A DNA stretch of 64,000 nucleotides from Pseudomonas ekonensis (GTDB lineage Bacteria; Pseudomonadota; Gammaproteobacteria; Pseudomonadales; Pseudomonadaceae): the NCBI RefSeq assembly GCF_019145435.1, contig NZ_JAHSTS010000002.1, forward strand, positions 2,266,001 through 2,330,000, written 5' to 3'. Positions 34,967-43,211 of the stretch are shown here, piece after piece. The notes beneath the pieces were generated by a model. That model saw nothing but the letters and a program-made list of their open reading frames with translations. It was not told the DNA's origin and made no database searches. Numbering within the stretch: the first letter of the stretch is position 1; each line of letters starts with the position of its first letter. The position numbers were made by a program, and so were the translations under genes.

Positions 34967-35899
34967 TTACAACCCTTCCGCCAGACGCAAAAGCAAGCCT
35001 TTCAATGCCTTGCGCTCGTCAGGCGTTCCGCCGATGCCGATGCCCGCCACATGGCGCTCAAACTGAGCGGGCAGCCCGGACGCCTCGGGCAGGTTGAGGT
35101 GTTCCGGCAGGATTTCGTCGCCCGTGCTCACCAGCAACGCGAAGTGAATGACGTTCTCCAGTTCACGGGTATTGCCCGGCCAGCTGTGGCGCTCCAGCAC
35201 CTCCTGCGCCGCCTCGCTGATCAGCGGCACCGGCAGGTCCAGGCGCTGGCTGTAGATGCCGAGGAAGTACTCGGCCAGCGACAGGATGTCGCCGGTCCGC
35301 TCACGCAGGGCCGGCAGTTCCAGATGGCCTTCGCTGAGGTAGTGGAACAGCCGCTCATGGAATTTGCCCGCCGCCACCGCCTGCGCCAGGTCGATGCTGG
35401 TGGCGGCCACCAGGCGCACGTCCACCGGACTCGGCTGCTGGGCGCCGACCCGGGTGACTTCGTGGTTTTCCAGGGCGGCGAGCAGTTTGATCTGGATCGG
35501 CAACGGCAAGTCGCCGATTTCGTCCAGGTACAGGGTGCCGCCGTTGGCCGAGCCGAACCACCCGGCGCGGCTGCCGGCCGACCCCGTGTAGCTGCCGGCG
35601 GCGTAGCCGAACAGTTCGGCGTCGGCGTAGGTCGGGCTGATCGCCCCGCAGTTGACCGACACGAACAGGCCGCTGCGGTCACTGGCGCGGTGGATGTGCC
35701 GGGCGAGCAGTTCCTTGCCGGTGCCGGTTTCGCCGCGGATCAGCACCGAGATCGAACGCGGGGCCAGTTGGTTCATGTGCTCGCGCAACCGGCGCGAGCG
35801 CGGATCGACGAACACCAGCGCCTTGGCGCGGATGCTCAGGGGACTTTTTTCCGCATCGGGAAAGGTCAGCAACGGCTGGCCGAAGGTCTCGAGACTCAT
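34967..35899 (-). CDS. Sigma-54 interacting regulator (SfnR-like) lacking a DNA-binding domain
   Basis: 310 residues consisting almost only of the sigma-54 AAA+ domain: Walker A GETGTGKE (about 55-62), Walker B GGTLYLDEIGDLP, sensor I VRLVAATS, the arginine-finger region LERTGDI-like with LPALRER, and WPGNTRELENV. Two oddities stand out. The sigma-54 contact loop reads GSYTGS instead of GAFTGA. The protein stops (LLLRLAEGL) where SfnR relatives go on into a Fis-type helix-turn-helix. ATG 35899 has GGGAG upstream. No signal-input domain is present. It may act through another activator, or be inactive. Confidence 0.82.
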   Translation of the reverse strand: MSLETFGQPLLTFPDAEKSPLSIRAKALVFVDPRSRRLREHMNQLAPRSISVLIRGETGTGKELLARHIHRASDRSGLFVSVNCGAISPTYADAELFGYAAGSYTGSAGSRAGWFGSANGGTLYLDEIGDLPLPIQIKLLAALENHEVTRVGAQQPSPVDVRLVAATSIDLAQAVAAGKFHERLFHYLSEGHLELPALRERTGDILSLAEYFLGIYSQRLDLPVPLISEAAQEVLERHSWPGNTRELENVIHFALLVSTGDEILPEHLNLPEASGLPAQFERHVAGIGIGGTPDERKALKGLLLRLAEGL

Positions 35900-35958
35900 G
35901 GCAGACTCCCGCCCAGAACCGCCGGGAGACGGGGGCGATCAAAAATGGAAAATAGGGT

Positions 35959-36540
35959 TCAAGCGCGCCGCCGGGCGTGATGTTCCATGCGGTTCTGCAG
36001 GCGGTAGAGGTAGGCGAATCCCTGTTCCCAGCGCCGATGGCCGGACTTCACGTTGATGTGCCCGGCCCCGGCGAGGATCCCCGCCTCGGCGCCCCAGTTG
36101 CGCGCCAGTTCCAGGGCCCGGGTGGCGCTGACGGCGGCGTCGTTGTCGGAGCTCACCACTTGGCTGGGGAACGGCAGCAGGTCGGTCGGGATCGGCGCGA
36201 AATTGCGCAAGGCCGGCACGCACGCCGGACGCTCGACATCCGCCGGCGCCACCAGCAGCGCGCCGCGCACCTGACGCAGGGCCTGCAACGGCGCGTTGGC
36301 CGCCCAATGGGCAACGGTGATGCAACCCAGGCTGTGCGCGATCAGGATCACCGGCGTGCTGTCGGCGGCGATCGCCTCGGCCAGCGCCGCCACCCAGTCC
36401 TCGCGCCGGGGCGTCAGCCAGTCGGCCTGCTCCACCCGGGCGCTGTTGGGCAGGCTGTTCTGCCAGTGGGTCTGCCAATGATCCTCTGGCGATCCTTGCC
36501 AGCCCGGCACAATCAGGTAACGAATCGGTTCGTTGCGCAT
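35959..36540 (-). CDS. RBBP9/YdeN-family alpha/beta hydrolase
   Basis: Serine hydrolase of 193 residues. The nucleophile lies in LIAHSLGC (Ser about 84), the acid is probably in VSSDNDAAVS, and the histidine is in GAGHINVKSGH (about 160-170). The N-terminal YLIVPGWQGSPEDHWQTHW is typical of the family. ATG 36540 is chosen over an AT-rich upstream extension. It is followed by the sigma-54 activator gene on the same strand after 59 bases, so co-transcription is likely. The substrate is unknown. Confidence 0.85.
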   Translation of the reverse strand: MRNEPIRYLIVPGWQGSPEDHWQTHWQNSLPNSARVEQADWLTPRREDWVAALAEAIAADSTPVILIAHSLGCITVAHWAANAPLQALRQVRGALLVAPADVERPACVPALRNFAPIPTDLLPFPSQVVSSDNDAAVSATRALELARNWGAEAGILAGAGHINVKSGHRRWEQGFAYLYRLQNRMEHHARRRA

Positions 36541-36592
36541 GGGGATGCTCTCCTGCGTCGTGTCTGTTCCTGGTCGAGTATAGGGACGGGAG

Positions 36593-36613
36593 TTATATTC
36601 GTTAAGGAATAAG
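36593..36613. promoter_or_regulatory. AT-rich imperfect dyad upstream of the RBBP9-type gene
   Basis: TTATATTC (36593-36600), GTTAA, GGAATAAG (36606-36613). It resembles the TATATTCC-type motifs upstream of atsK, tonB and the orphan metQ. It lies 53 bases before the start codon and is a candidate operator of a sulfur-starvation regulator. Confidence 0.35.
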
Positions 36614-36642
36614 AAGCTATTTATTAATAACGTAAAGTTAGA

Positions 36643-36730
36643 TTCAAGCTTCAAGCTTCAAGCTTCAAGCTGCAAGCTGCTCTTGCTTGCTGCTTGCTGC
36701 TTGCTGCTTGCTGCTTGCCGCTTGCCGCTT
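36643..36730. repeat. Heptamer tract (CAAGCTT-type then GCTTGCT-type)
   Basis: Several direct copies of tcaagct/tgcaagc (36644-36679) pass into five or more copies of tgcttgc (36684-36720), ending cttgccgctt. The two halves are roughly complementary, so the whole tract can fold into a long hairpin. Confidence 0.7.
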
Positions 36731-36735
36731 AAGAC

Positions 36736-36771
36736 AAAAAAGGGGCCGCACCCTGCCAAGGAGACGGCCCC
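36736..36771 (-). terminator. Terminator of exbB-exbD
   Basis: GGGGCCG (36742-36748) pairs with CGGCCCC (36765-36771). On the minus strand the stem is followed by six T residues (A-run 36736-36741). It lies 19 bases past the exbD stop. Confidence 0.8.
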
Positions 36772-36789
36772 GGAAAAATCGACATTCGT

Positions 36790-37191
36790 TCACCGCGCGG
36801 TGATCACCGACAGCTTGGTGATGCCGGCCCGCTCGATCGACGCCATGGCCCGCGCCACTTCGCCGTAGTTCACGCCGTCGTCCGCCTGCAGCTGCACGCG
36901 GACTTCCGGATCCTTGGCCTTGGCGGCCTTGAGGTTGAACTCCAGCAGGTCCGGCTGGATTTCATCCTTGTTGATGAACAGCTTGCCCGCCCCGTCGATG
37001 CTCACCACCAGCGGATCCTTCTGCTCCACCGGCGCCACCGCCTCGGTCTTGGGCAAGTTGATCGGGATCGCATTGGTCAGCAGCGGCGCGGTGACGATGA
37101 ACACCACCAGCAGCACCAGCATCACATCCACCAACGGCGTCACGTTGATCTCGCTCAGCACCTCGTCACTGTCTTGCGTGGAGAAGGCCAT
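36790..37191 (-). CDS. exbD: ExbD-family TonB energy-transduction protein
   Basis: 133 residues: a short cytoplasmic N terminus, one membrane helix (about 20-42) carrying the proton-path Asp22 (PLVDVMLVLLVVFI), and a periplasmic domain with the ExbD pattern VQLQADDGVNYGEVARAM. It lies one base after exbB. With ExbB it harnesses the proton gradient for TonB. Its place next to a TonB-dependent receptor for a sulfur compound suggests a dedicated energiser. Confidence 0.92.
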   Translation of the reverse strand: MAFSTQDSDEVLSEINVTPLVDVMLVLLVVFIVTAPLLTNAIPINLPKTEAVAPVEQKDPLVVSIDGAGKLFINKDEIQPDLLEFNLKAAKAKDPEVRVQLQADDGVNYGEVARAMASIERAGITKLSVITAR

Positions 37192-37192
37192 C

Positions 37193-37918
37193 TCAGGACG
37201 CCTCCTTCACTTTCGTCGCTGCGCCCGCCACTGCGGCGCGCTGGGCCGCCGGGTGGATCAGCACGCGGAACGCGCTCTTCTGCGCCAGGCTGTAGAAGTC
37301 GTGGGCGAAGTCGTCCAGGTCTGCCGCGGTGAGCTTCAGGCGCCGCAGAAAGTAGTTGTAAACCAACACCGCCGGCACGGCGACGGCGATCCCCACGCCG
37401 GTGGCGACCAGTGCTGCACCGATGGGCCCGGCCACCGTTTCCAGGCTCGCCGAGCCCGCCGCGCTGATGCCTTTCAACGCTTCCATGATGCCCCACACCG
37501 TGCCGAACAGGCCGATGAACGGCGAGGTGCTGCCAATGCTCGCGACCACCGCCAGGCCGGTTTCCAGCGAGCGCCGCTCGCGCACGATCTGCTGGCGCAA
37601 GGCACGCTCCAGGCGGTCCTGGTGGTTGATCGCCTGGCTCAGATCCGTCGCCTGGGGCGCCTCGCCCACCTGGATCGCCGCATAACCGGCCTGGGCCACC
37701 CGGGCGGCGGCGCCGGGCTGGGTCTCGCTCAGTTCGGCGGCGGAATCCAGGCTCGATGCCGCCCAGAACCGTTTGTGGAACCTGCGGTCCTGGGCCTTCA
37801 GGCGGCCGAACTGCACAGCCTTGAGCAGCGCCAGTCCCCAAGTGGCGACGGAGAAGACCACCAACAGCCAGATCACTGCGCTTTCGATGGATTCCAGTGG
37901 AGAGGCCAGTAACGTCAT
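37193..37918 (-). CDS. exbB: ExbB-family TonB energy-transduction protein
   Basis: 241 residues, MotA/TolQ/ExbB proton channel family. Three membrane segments are visible (about 10-32, 130-155 and 172-200). Conserved stretches are GLAVVASIGSTSPFIGLFGTVWGIMEAL and GIAVAVPAVLVYNYF. It lies between tonB (45 bases away) and exbD on the same strand, forming a tonB-exbB-exbD operon. Confidence 0.92.
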   Translation of the reverse strand: MTLLASPLESIESAVIWLLVVFSVATWGLALLKAVQFGRLKAQDRRFHKRFWAASSLDSAAELSETQPGAAARVAQAGYAAIQVGEAPQATDLSQAINHQDRLERALRQQIVRERRSLETGLAVVASIGSTSPFIGLFGTVWGIMEALKGISAAGSASLETVAGPIGAALVATGVGIAVAVPAVLVYNYFLRRLKLTAADLDDFAHDFYSLAQKSAFRVLIHPAAQRAAVAGAATKVKEAS

Positions 37919-37963
37919 GATGCATTCCCTCGTATAAACGTTTCGCGCAAATTTGGTTTCGGT

Positions 37964-38773
37964 TCAGTGAATCTTGAAATCGATGGGGACGCTGACCCAG
38001 CCGTCCTGGGCGACGTCGCCCTGCTTGGCCGGCACGAAGCTCCAACGCTTCACGGCCTCCAGCGCCGCGTCGTCGAGCTGTTGCCGGCCGCTGCTTTTCT
38101 GAATCTGGATCTCGCCCGGCTTGCCGCTGGCCAACACGTGCACCCTGAGCAGCACGGTGCCTTCCCAGCCGCGGCGCTGGGCCAGCGACGGGTATTCCGG
38201 CGCCGGGTTCTTCAGGTACGCGGCGTTGGCCGAAGCCGGCGTGACCGGTGCGGGCGCAGGCGGCGCGGGCGGTGCAGGTGCCGCAGCCGGGGCGGCCGGC
38301 TGCGGGGGTGCCGGCGGTTGCTCGACCGCCTTGGGCGCAGGTTTGGGCACAGGCTTGGCGACCGGCTTCGGAATCGGCTTCGGCTTTTTCGCAGGGGGCG
38401 GCTTCACCGCCAATTCGTCCTCCACCGGCGGAGGCGGTTCGAGCACGGGCGCCGGCGGCGGTGGCTCGACCACAGGAGGCGTCGGCGGCGCCGGACGCGA
38501 AAACTCGATGGTCATCGGCGGGATCTGCGGCGGCACCACCGGCAGCGACGGGGTCGGCTGCCGGCCGACCCAGTAGATCACCGCGCCATGCACCACCAAC
38601 GCCAGCACGCCGAGCAGGATCGTTTCGCGCCGGCTCAGGATGCCTTTGGGCGGGCGCTGCAGACGCAGCTGCCCCAGCGGCACCCGGTGAGGCCGGCCGA
38701 GACCGACCAATTCGCCGCTCGGCGCGTGGCGCCACAGCACCTCCTGTGCGGCGGCGGTCTGGACATTGCCCAT
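37964..38773 (-). CDS. tonB: TonB protein with cytoplasmic N-terminal extension
   Basis: 269 residues. About 48 hydrophilic residues precede the single membrane helix (ILLGVLALVVHGAVIYWVG, about 53-71; the His inside the helix is a TonB hallmark). A Pro/Lys-rich periplasmic spacer follows (about 85-185, PKPIPKPVAKPVPKPAPK), then the C-terminal TonB domain with NPAPEYPSLAQRRGWEGTVLLRVHV. Long N-terminal extensions are known from Pseudomonas TonB1. ATG 38773 has GGGAG upstream. Confidence 0.92.
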   Translation of the reverse strand: MGNVQTAAAQEVLWRHAPSGELVGLGRPHRVPLGQLRLQRPPKGILSRRETILLGVLALVVHGAVIYWVGRQPTPSLPVVPPQIPPMTIEFSRPAPPTPPVVEPPPPAPVLEPPPPVEDELAVKPPPAKKPKPIPKPVAKPVPKPAPKAVEQPPAPPQPAAPAAAPAPPAPPAPAPVTPASANAAYLKNPAPEYPSLAQRRGWEGTVLLRVHVLASGKPGEIQIQKSSGRQQLDDAALEAVKRWSFVPAKQGDVAQDGWVSVPIDFKIH

Positions 38774-39107
38774 TGATTCACTCCCTGCGGTCTCTTTGCG
38801 TTCTGGTTCTGCCAAAGCTGCCGACAGCCGTTCGTTCAATCCCCCGCGGCACATCGACGGCCCCATCATTGGGCCAGACGCTTATCTCCGAAAGTAATCT
38901 TTAATGTTATGAATAGACGGATATGGAATATAAGAAACGGTCATTTCCGCCAAAGCCACGTCCGGCAAGGGCTGTAGCGGAGGATGAAAAACCGCATGCC
39001 TTTGCGGCATGAAAAGTATTCATCCAAGGCATGTGCTTTTACGGGAAACCCAAGAAGCGGGGACAACCAATGGAAAATGAACAGCTGCTGTTCCATGAAC
39101 AAAAACA
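38774..39107. other. 334-base gap upstream of tonB
   Basis: Holds the tonB promoter region. An AT-rich stretch at 38896-38940 includes TATATTCCAT in reverse orientation (38923-38932). A small hairpin CATGCC/GGCATG lies at 38995-39011. Open frames here (for example 38984-39508 on the plus strand) run antisense through the avidin-like gene and look spurious. Confidence 0.5.
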
Positions 39108-39139
39108 AAAAGCCGATGCACTTTCATGCATCGGCTTTT
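39108..39139. terminator. Strong hairpin after the avidin-like gene
   Basis: AAAAGCCGATGCA (39108-39120) pairs perfectly with TGCATCGGCTTTT (39127-39139). On the minus strand it is followed by TTTTTGTTTTTG. It lies 16 bases past the stop of the avidin-like gene. Confidence 0.85.
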
Positions 39140-39154
39140 ATTACTGCGGCGTCA

Positions 39155-39481
39155 TTATTGTTTCACGAACTCCCCAGCCAGGCCGACCACATCGCCGTCG
39201 AAGTTGTTGCGCGAACCCACCGCGCGCACTTTCGAGTAGTTGTGGTCTGGCGAGAACAGTGTCCAGGCCTGATAGCCGGTGCCGTCGTTGAGGGCCGCGA
39301 AGGTGATGATCGTAGGCTGCCCGGTGCTGTTCTGGAAGTGGTAGTGCCCGTATGCGATGTCGTAGTTCACGCCGTTCTGGCTGAACCGGCCGCTGAAGGT
39401 GCCGTTGGAGTCGTTGCCATCGGTAATCGTCAGTTTGGCGCCAGCGTTAGCGTTTACATAAGTGCCATTAATGCTCGACAT
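39155..39481 (-). CDS. Small avidin-like beta-barrel protein
   Basis: 108 residues without signal peptide. The order of segments mimics the eight strands of the avidin/streptavidin barrel: NGTYVN, GAKLTITDG, NGTFSGRF, NYDIAYGHYHF, PTIITFAAL, YQAWTLFS, KVRAVGSR, VVGLAGEFVK. Only one Trp is present, and the biotin-contact Trp and Asp residues of streptavidin are not conserved, so biotin binding is doubtful. It has its own terminator and lies between tonB and the TonB-dependent receptor. Other lipocalin-like barrels remain possible. The ligand is unknown. Confidence 0.55.
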   Translation of the reverse strand: MSSINGTYVNANAGAKLTITDGNDSNGTFSGRFSQNGVNYDIAYGHYHFQNSTGQPTIITFAALNDGTGYQAWTLFSPDHNYSKVRAVGSRNNFDGDVVGLAGEFVKQ

Positions 39482-39738
39482 AACGAGATTTCCTTAATCG
39501 TTGGTTAAGTATCTTCCGATGAGAGCAAGTTTCCTCCTGGAAACTCACGGCACTCAGGATGGTTCGCAAGTGACCGATTGTCCACGCATAAAGCGGGCTA
39601 TTTACCAACGAATTAGCAATAACAACTATGAGCAGCCGGCATACTTTGCACCAAAGTATTAACCCTCATTTAACGTAACGATACATCCCAGCGTTCAATG
39701 TATAACTACTGTCATAACTTTCACATCTGCATCCCTGA

Positions 39739-42099
39739 TCAAAAGTCATAACGCCCCGTCACGCCCAACGTCCGCGGAGTGCCGAGCAGGCCTTCATAGC
39801 CGCCGTTGCCGCCCGTCCACAGCGTCGTGTAGTAGGTCTTGTCGAAGGCGTTCTTCAGCCACAGCGAGACGTCCCACTGGCCCTGGTTGAAGTCGCCGCG
39901 CAGGCCGGTGGAGAAGTTGACCACCGCGTAGCTCGGGATCTGGCCGAAGTCCGAGTCCTCCACCGTGCCCACCGCTTTGGAGCGGAACGCGTAGCTGGCG
40001 GTGACGTAGGGTTCGAGGCCGTTGTCCAGGTTCCACTTGTATTCGCCGTTGGCGTTGCCGATCCATTTCGAGGCGCCGACCACCTGGTGGCCGCTGAGGT
40101 CGCAGGAGGCCGGGGCTCCGGGAGCGAGGCTGACTTCCGGCGGGCACGGCGCATCCTTGTACGAGAGGTAGCTGACGTCGTTGTAGGAGCCGTTGAAGTT
40201 CAGCGTCAGGCCCCGCAGCGGGATCACCGTGCTGTCGAACTCGACGCCGCGCGAGCGCACGGAACCGGCGTTGGTCAGGTACTGCACGCGGTTGACGTCG
40301 TCGTAGGCGTTGGTCTGGTAGGCGTTGACCTGCGTCCAGAACACGTTGGCGTTGAGTTGCAGGCGACGGTCCCACAGCGTGCTCTTGAAGCCGAGCTCGG
40401 CATTGTTGGCGCGTTCGGTGCCGATCAGCAGCGAATCGGCCCCCGCCGTCGGCGCCGACCCGACCACCAGGTTGACCCCGCCGGACTTTTCGCCGTGGGA
40501 CAGCGTGGCGTAGCCCAGCAGTTCATCGCTGAAGCGGTAACTCAGGTTGAGCAGTCCGGACGGGCTGGAGCTGTACTGGTTGAGGTCGCCGGAATCGTAG
40601 GCGCCGACCCGGCCGCGCCGCGCGGTGGCTGCCGCACCGGTCACCGCAGCGCCGCCACGGGGTGCGTCGCGGTCGACCCAGGCGTTCTTCTCTTCGTAGG
40701 TGCCGCGCACCCCGGCGGTGAAGTCCAGGCGTTCGGTCAGGTGCCAGGTGCCTTGGGCGAACAGCGCGAAGCTGTCGGTCTTGATGTGGCCGTGGCCCAC
40801 CGTGTCGACGTTGGCCAGCGCCCCGCGCGGCGTGCCGTTCCAGATGTCCGCCTGCGGCCCGTAATAGGCGAAGGATTTGTTGTCCAGGTCCGAGCCGAAG
40901 TAGTAGGCGCCGAGCACGTAATCGAAGAATTCGCCCTTGGGCGACGCCAGGCGAAATTCCTGGGAATACTGCTTGTCCTCCACCGACACCCCGGCGTTGT
41001 AGGTGGCCGGCACGTTGAGGCCGTCGTCGTTGCGCGGGGTGAAGTTCCAGAACCGGTAAGAGCTGACCGAGGTCAGGGTGAAATCGCTCGGCAGCGTCCA
41101 GTTGGCCTCCACCGACGTGCCGCCCTGGTGCACGGTGACGTGCTGGTCGTTGTCCAGGTTGACCTTGCGGTGCGAGCCGTTGACCAGGGACGCACCGGCC
41201 GCCGCCGCCCGCGCCGAATAGAGGTTCACACCGTTGATGGTCGGCCCGGTGCTGTAGAGCGCGCGGGTGCCGGCGCTGGAGTCTTCTTCGTTGTAGTCGC
41301 CGATCCAGCGCAGGTTGAAGGACTCGTTGGGCTTGAACAGCAACTGCGCGCGGAAACCGTCGCGGGAGCCGCCGTTGAGGTCGTGCCCGTTGAACTCGTT
41401 CTTGATGTCGCCGTCGCTGCGGGTGCGGTAGGCGGAAAAGCGCCCGGCCAACTGGTCGTTGAGCGGCCCCGAAATCGTGCCCTTGGTCTGGAAGTAACCG
41501 TCCTCGCCGACCGAGGTCTCGATGCTGCGCTCCGGGGTGAAGCTCGGCGCGCGGGTGCCGATGTTGATCACCCCGGCGGTGGTGTTCTTGCCGAACAGCG
41601 TGCCCTGGGGCCCGCGCAGCACTTCGAGCTGCTCGATGTCCATCAGGTCGAAGACCGCCATCCCCGGACGGCCCAGGTACACGTTGTCGATGTACAGCCC
41701 GACGCTGCCTTCGAGCCCGTCGCTGGCCGGGTTGTTGCCCAGGCCGCGGATCGACACGCTGGACTGGCGCGCATGCATGTAGGCGACGTTGACGCTGGGC
41801 ACCAGTTGCTGAAGGTCCTGGATCCGGTACACCCGCTGGGTTTCCAGGGTCTGGCCGCTGACCACGCTCATCGGTGTCGGCACATCCTGAGCGCTTTCCT
41901 CGCGGCGGCGGGTGGTGACGGTCACGGTTTCCAACTGTGAACCGACGCTCGCGCCCTCGCGTTGCGGAGCAGGCGCCGGTGCTTGCGGATCGGCGGCGTA
42001 GCCCGCGCTCCAGTTGGCGCTCCCGGCCAGCAACAGGGCCAATGGCAAGCGTTTGAGCCGTCGGGGCGGCAGCGCGGTGGCGGGATTCAACGGACTCAT
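39739..42099 (-). CDS. TonB-dependent outer-membrane receptor (SftP-like candidate)
   Basis: 786 residues: signal peptide (about 1-36, ending SAGYA/AD), TonB-box-like LETVTVTTRRREES (about 57-70), plug domain with SVSIRGLGNNP, LYIDNVYLGR and QLEVLRGPQGTLFGKNTTAGVIN, then a 22-strand-type barrel ending in the aromatic VTGRYDF. ATG 42099 is preferred to 42126 because AGGAG precedes it. It is divergent from a LysR regulator and near exbBD-tonB, sulfatases and AtsK. In P. putida a comparable pair (SftP/SftR) serves sulfate esters, so a sulfate-ester ligand is inferred. Confidence 0.85.
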   Translation of the reverse strand: MSPLNPATALPPRRLKRLPLALLLAGSANWSAGYAADPQAPAPAPQREGASVGSQLETVTVTTRRREESAQDVPTPMSVVSGQTLETQRVYRIQDLQQLVPSVNVAYMHARQSSVSIRGLGNNPASDGLEGSVGLYIDNVYLGRPGMAVFDLMDIEQLEVLRGPQGTLFGKNTTAGVINIGTRAPSFTPERSIETSVGEDGYFQTKGTISGPLNDQLAGRFSAYRTRSDGDIKNEFNGHDLNGGSRDGFRAQLLFKPNESFNLRWIGDYNEEDSSAGTRALYSTGPTINGVNLYSARAAAAGASLVNGSHRKVNLDNDQHVTVHQGGTSVEANWTLPSDFTLTSVSSYRFWNFTPRNDDGLNVPATYNAGVSVEDKQYSQEFRLASPKGEFFDYVLGAYYFGSDLDNKSFAYYGPQADIWNGTPRGALANVDTVGHGHIKTDSFALFAQGTWHLTERLDFTAGVRGTYEEKNAWVDRDAPRGGAAVTGAAATARRGRVGAYDSGDLNQYSSSPSGLLNLSYRFSDELLGYATLSHGEKSGGVNLVVGSAPTAGADSLLIGTERANNAELGFKSTLWDRRLQLNANVFWTQVNAYQTNAYDDVNRVQYLTNAGSVRSRGVEFDSTVIPLRGLTLNFNGSYNDVSYLSYKDAPCPPEVSLAPGAPASCDLSGHQVVGASKWIGNANGEYKWNLDNGLEPYVTASYAFRSKAVGTVEDSDFGQIPSYAVVNFSTGLRGDFNQGQWDVSLWLKNAFDKTYYTTLWTGGNGGYEGLLGTPRTLGVTGRYDF

Positions 42100-42190
42100 G
42101 AGGCGGCTCCTGATCAAAGAACGCACAGGCCGGTCCGGCGCTGCATATTCTTCAAAGTTATTTGTATATTGATTTACAAACTTTTACTGC

Positions 42191-42210
42191 ATAAGAGATT
42201 GCCTTTATAA
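42191..42210. promoter_or_regulatory. Shared motif upstream of the first LysR gene
   Basis: ATAAGAGATTGCCTTTATAA. It differs at four of 20 positions from the sequence at 46241-46260, which occupies the same position in front of the second LysR gene. Candidate operator for the paralogous regulators in the divergent promoter. Confidence 0.45.
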
Positions 42211-42264
42211 GGAGTCGACCTAATGCATATCCAATGCATTTCCCGGATATTTTTTATGTGAAAA

Positions 42265-43209
42265 ATGCATATCGACTTGCGTCAGTTACGTCACTTCATC
42301 GCCCTTGCCGAACAACGCAGCTTCGTCGCCGGCGCGCAGGCGGTGAACCTGTCGCAGTCGGCGTTCAGCCGCAGCATCCAGGCGCTGGAGCACAGCGTCG
42401 GCTGTCAGTTGGTCGACCGGGGACGCAAGGACCTGCCGCCGACCAAGCAAGGCCTGGTGCTGCTGGAGCATGCGCGGCGGCTGGTCAGCGGCGCGCAGCA
42501 GATGGCCAACGAGATCAGCCAGTTCAACGGCCTCGAAGCGGGCGAGTTGCGCTTCGGCTGCGGCCCGGCGCCGGCGGCGGGGCTGATCCCCCGGGCCGTC
42601 GGCCGCTTCATCGGGCGCTACCCCAAGGCGCGGGTGCACTACCAGGTCGATGACTGGCAGAGCCTGAGCAAACGCCTGCACAGCGAAGAGTTCGAGTTCT
42701 TCGTCGCCGACACCCGGCATTTCGAGGCCGACCCGGACTACCTGACCCACCGCCTGCGCCCGCGCAAATGGCATTTCTGCTGCCGCGCCGGGCATCCGTT
42801 GGCGGCGCGGGAGCGGGTCAGCGCCGCCGAGCTGATGGGTTATCCGATGGCGGTGAGCATCCGCCCGCCGAACCTGCGCAAGGTGATCGTCGACCTCAGC
42901 GGCCGACCGGACTTCACGCCGAACGTGGAGTGCGAAAACAGCGCCAGCCTGCTCGGCGTGGTGCTGCGCTCGGATGCGATCGGCATCGTCGGTGCGTACT
43001 CCGACGCGCTGCACCGGGCCCGGGACGAGCTGGTGTGCCTGAAGATCGAAGGGTTGGCGGATGACCTGGAGGAGCTCTACACCCGCTACGGGATCGTCAG
43101 CCGGACGGGGTATCGCCTGTCACCGCTGGCCGAGGCGATGGTGGCGCAGATCCGCGAGATCGATGCGCTGGACGAAGGGGTGTGCTCGCTCGACGGGCTG
43201 GCGGTCTGA
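42265..43209 (+). CDS. LysR-family regulator (SftR-like)
   Basis: 314 residues. Winged-helix domain LRQLRHFIALAEQRSFVAGAQAVNLSQSAFSRSIQAL (5-41) and a type-2 periplasmic-binding-like effector domain (about 92-300). It is divergent from the TonB-dependent receptor gene across 165 bases, and its closest relative in the window is the LysR at 46320 beside atsK. By analogy with P. putida SftR, control of sulfate-ester genes is the best guess. The effector may be sulfate or adenosine phosphosulfate, as for other sulfur LysR proteins; this is inference. Confidence 0.85.
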   Translation: MHIDLRQLRHFIALAEQRSFVAGAQAVNLSQSAFSRSIQALEHSVGCQLVDRGRKDLPPTKQGLVLLEHARRLVSGAQQMANEISQFNGLEAGELRFGCGPAPAAGLIPRAVGRFIGRYPKARVHYQVDDWQSLSKRLHSEEFEFFVADTRHFEADPDYLTHRLRPRKWHFCCRAGHPLAARERVSAAELMGYPMAVSIRPPNLRKVIVDLSGRPDFTPNVECENSASLLGVVLRSDAIGIVGAYSDALHRARDELVCLKIEGLADDLEELYTRYGIVSRTGYRLSPLAEAMVAQIREIDALDEGVCSLDGLAV

Positions 43210-43211
43210 TC

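Noticed and set aside
36643..36730. Possible CRISPR-like repeats
   Set aside because: The units are contiguous heptamers without spacers, and there are no cas genes.
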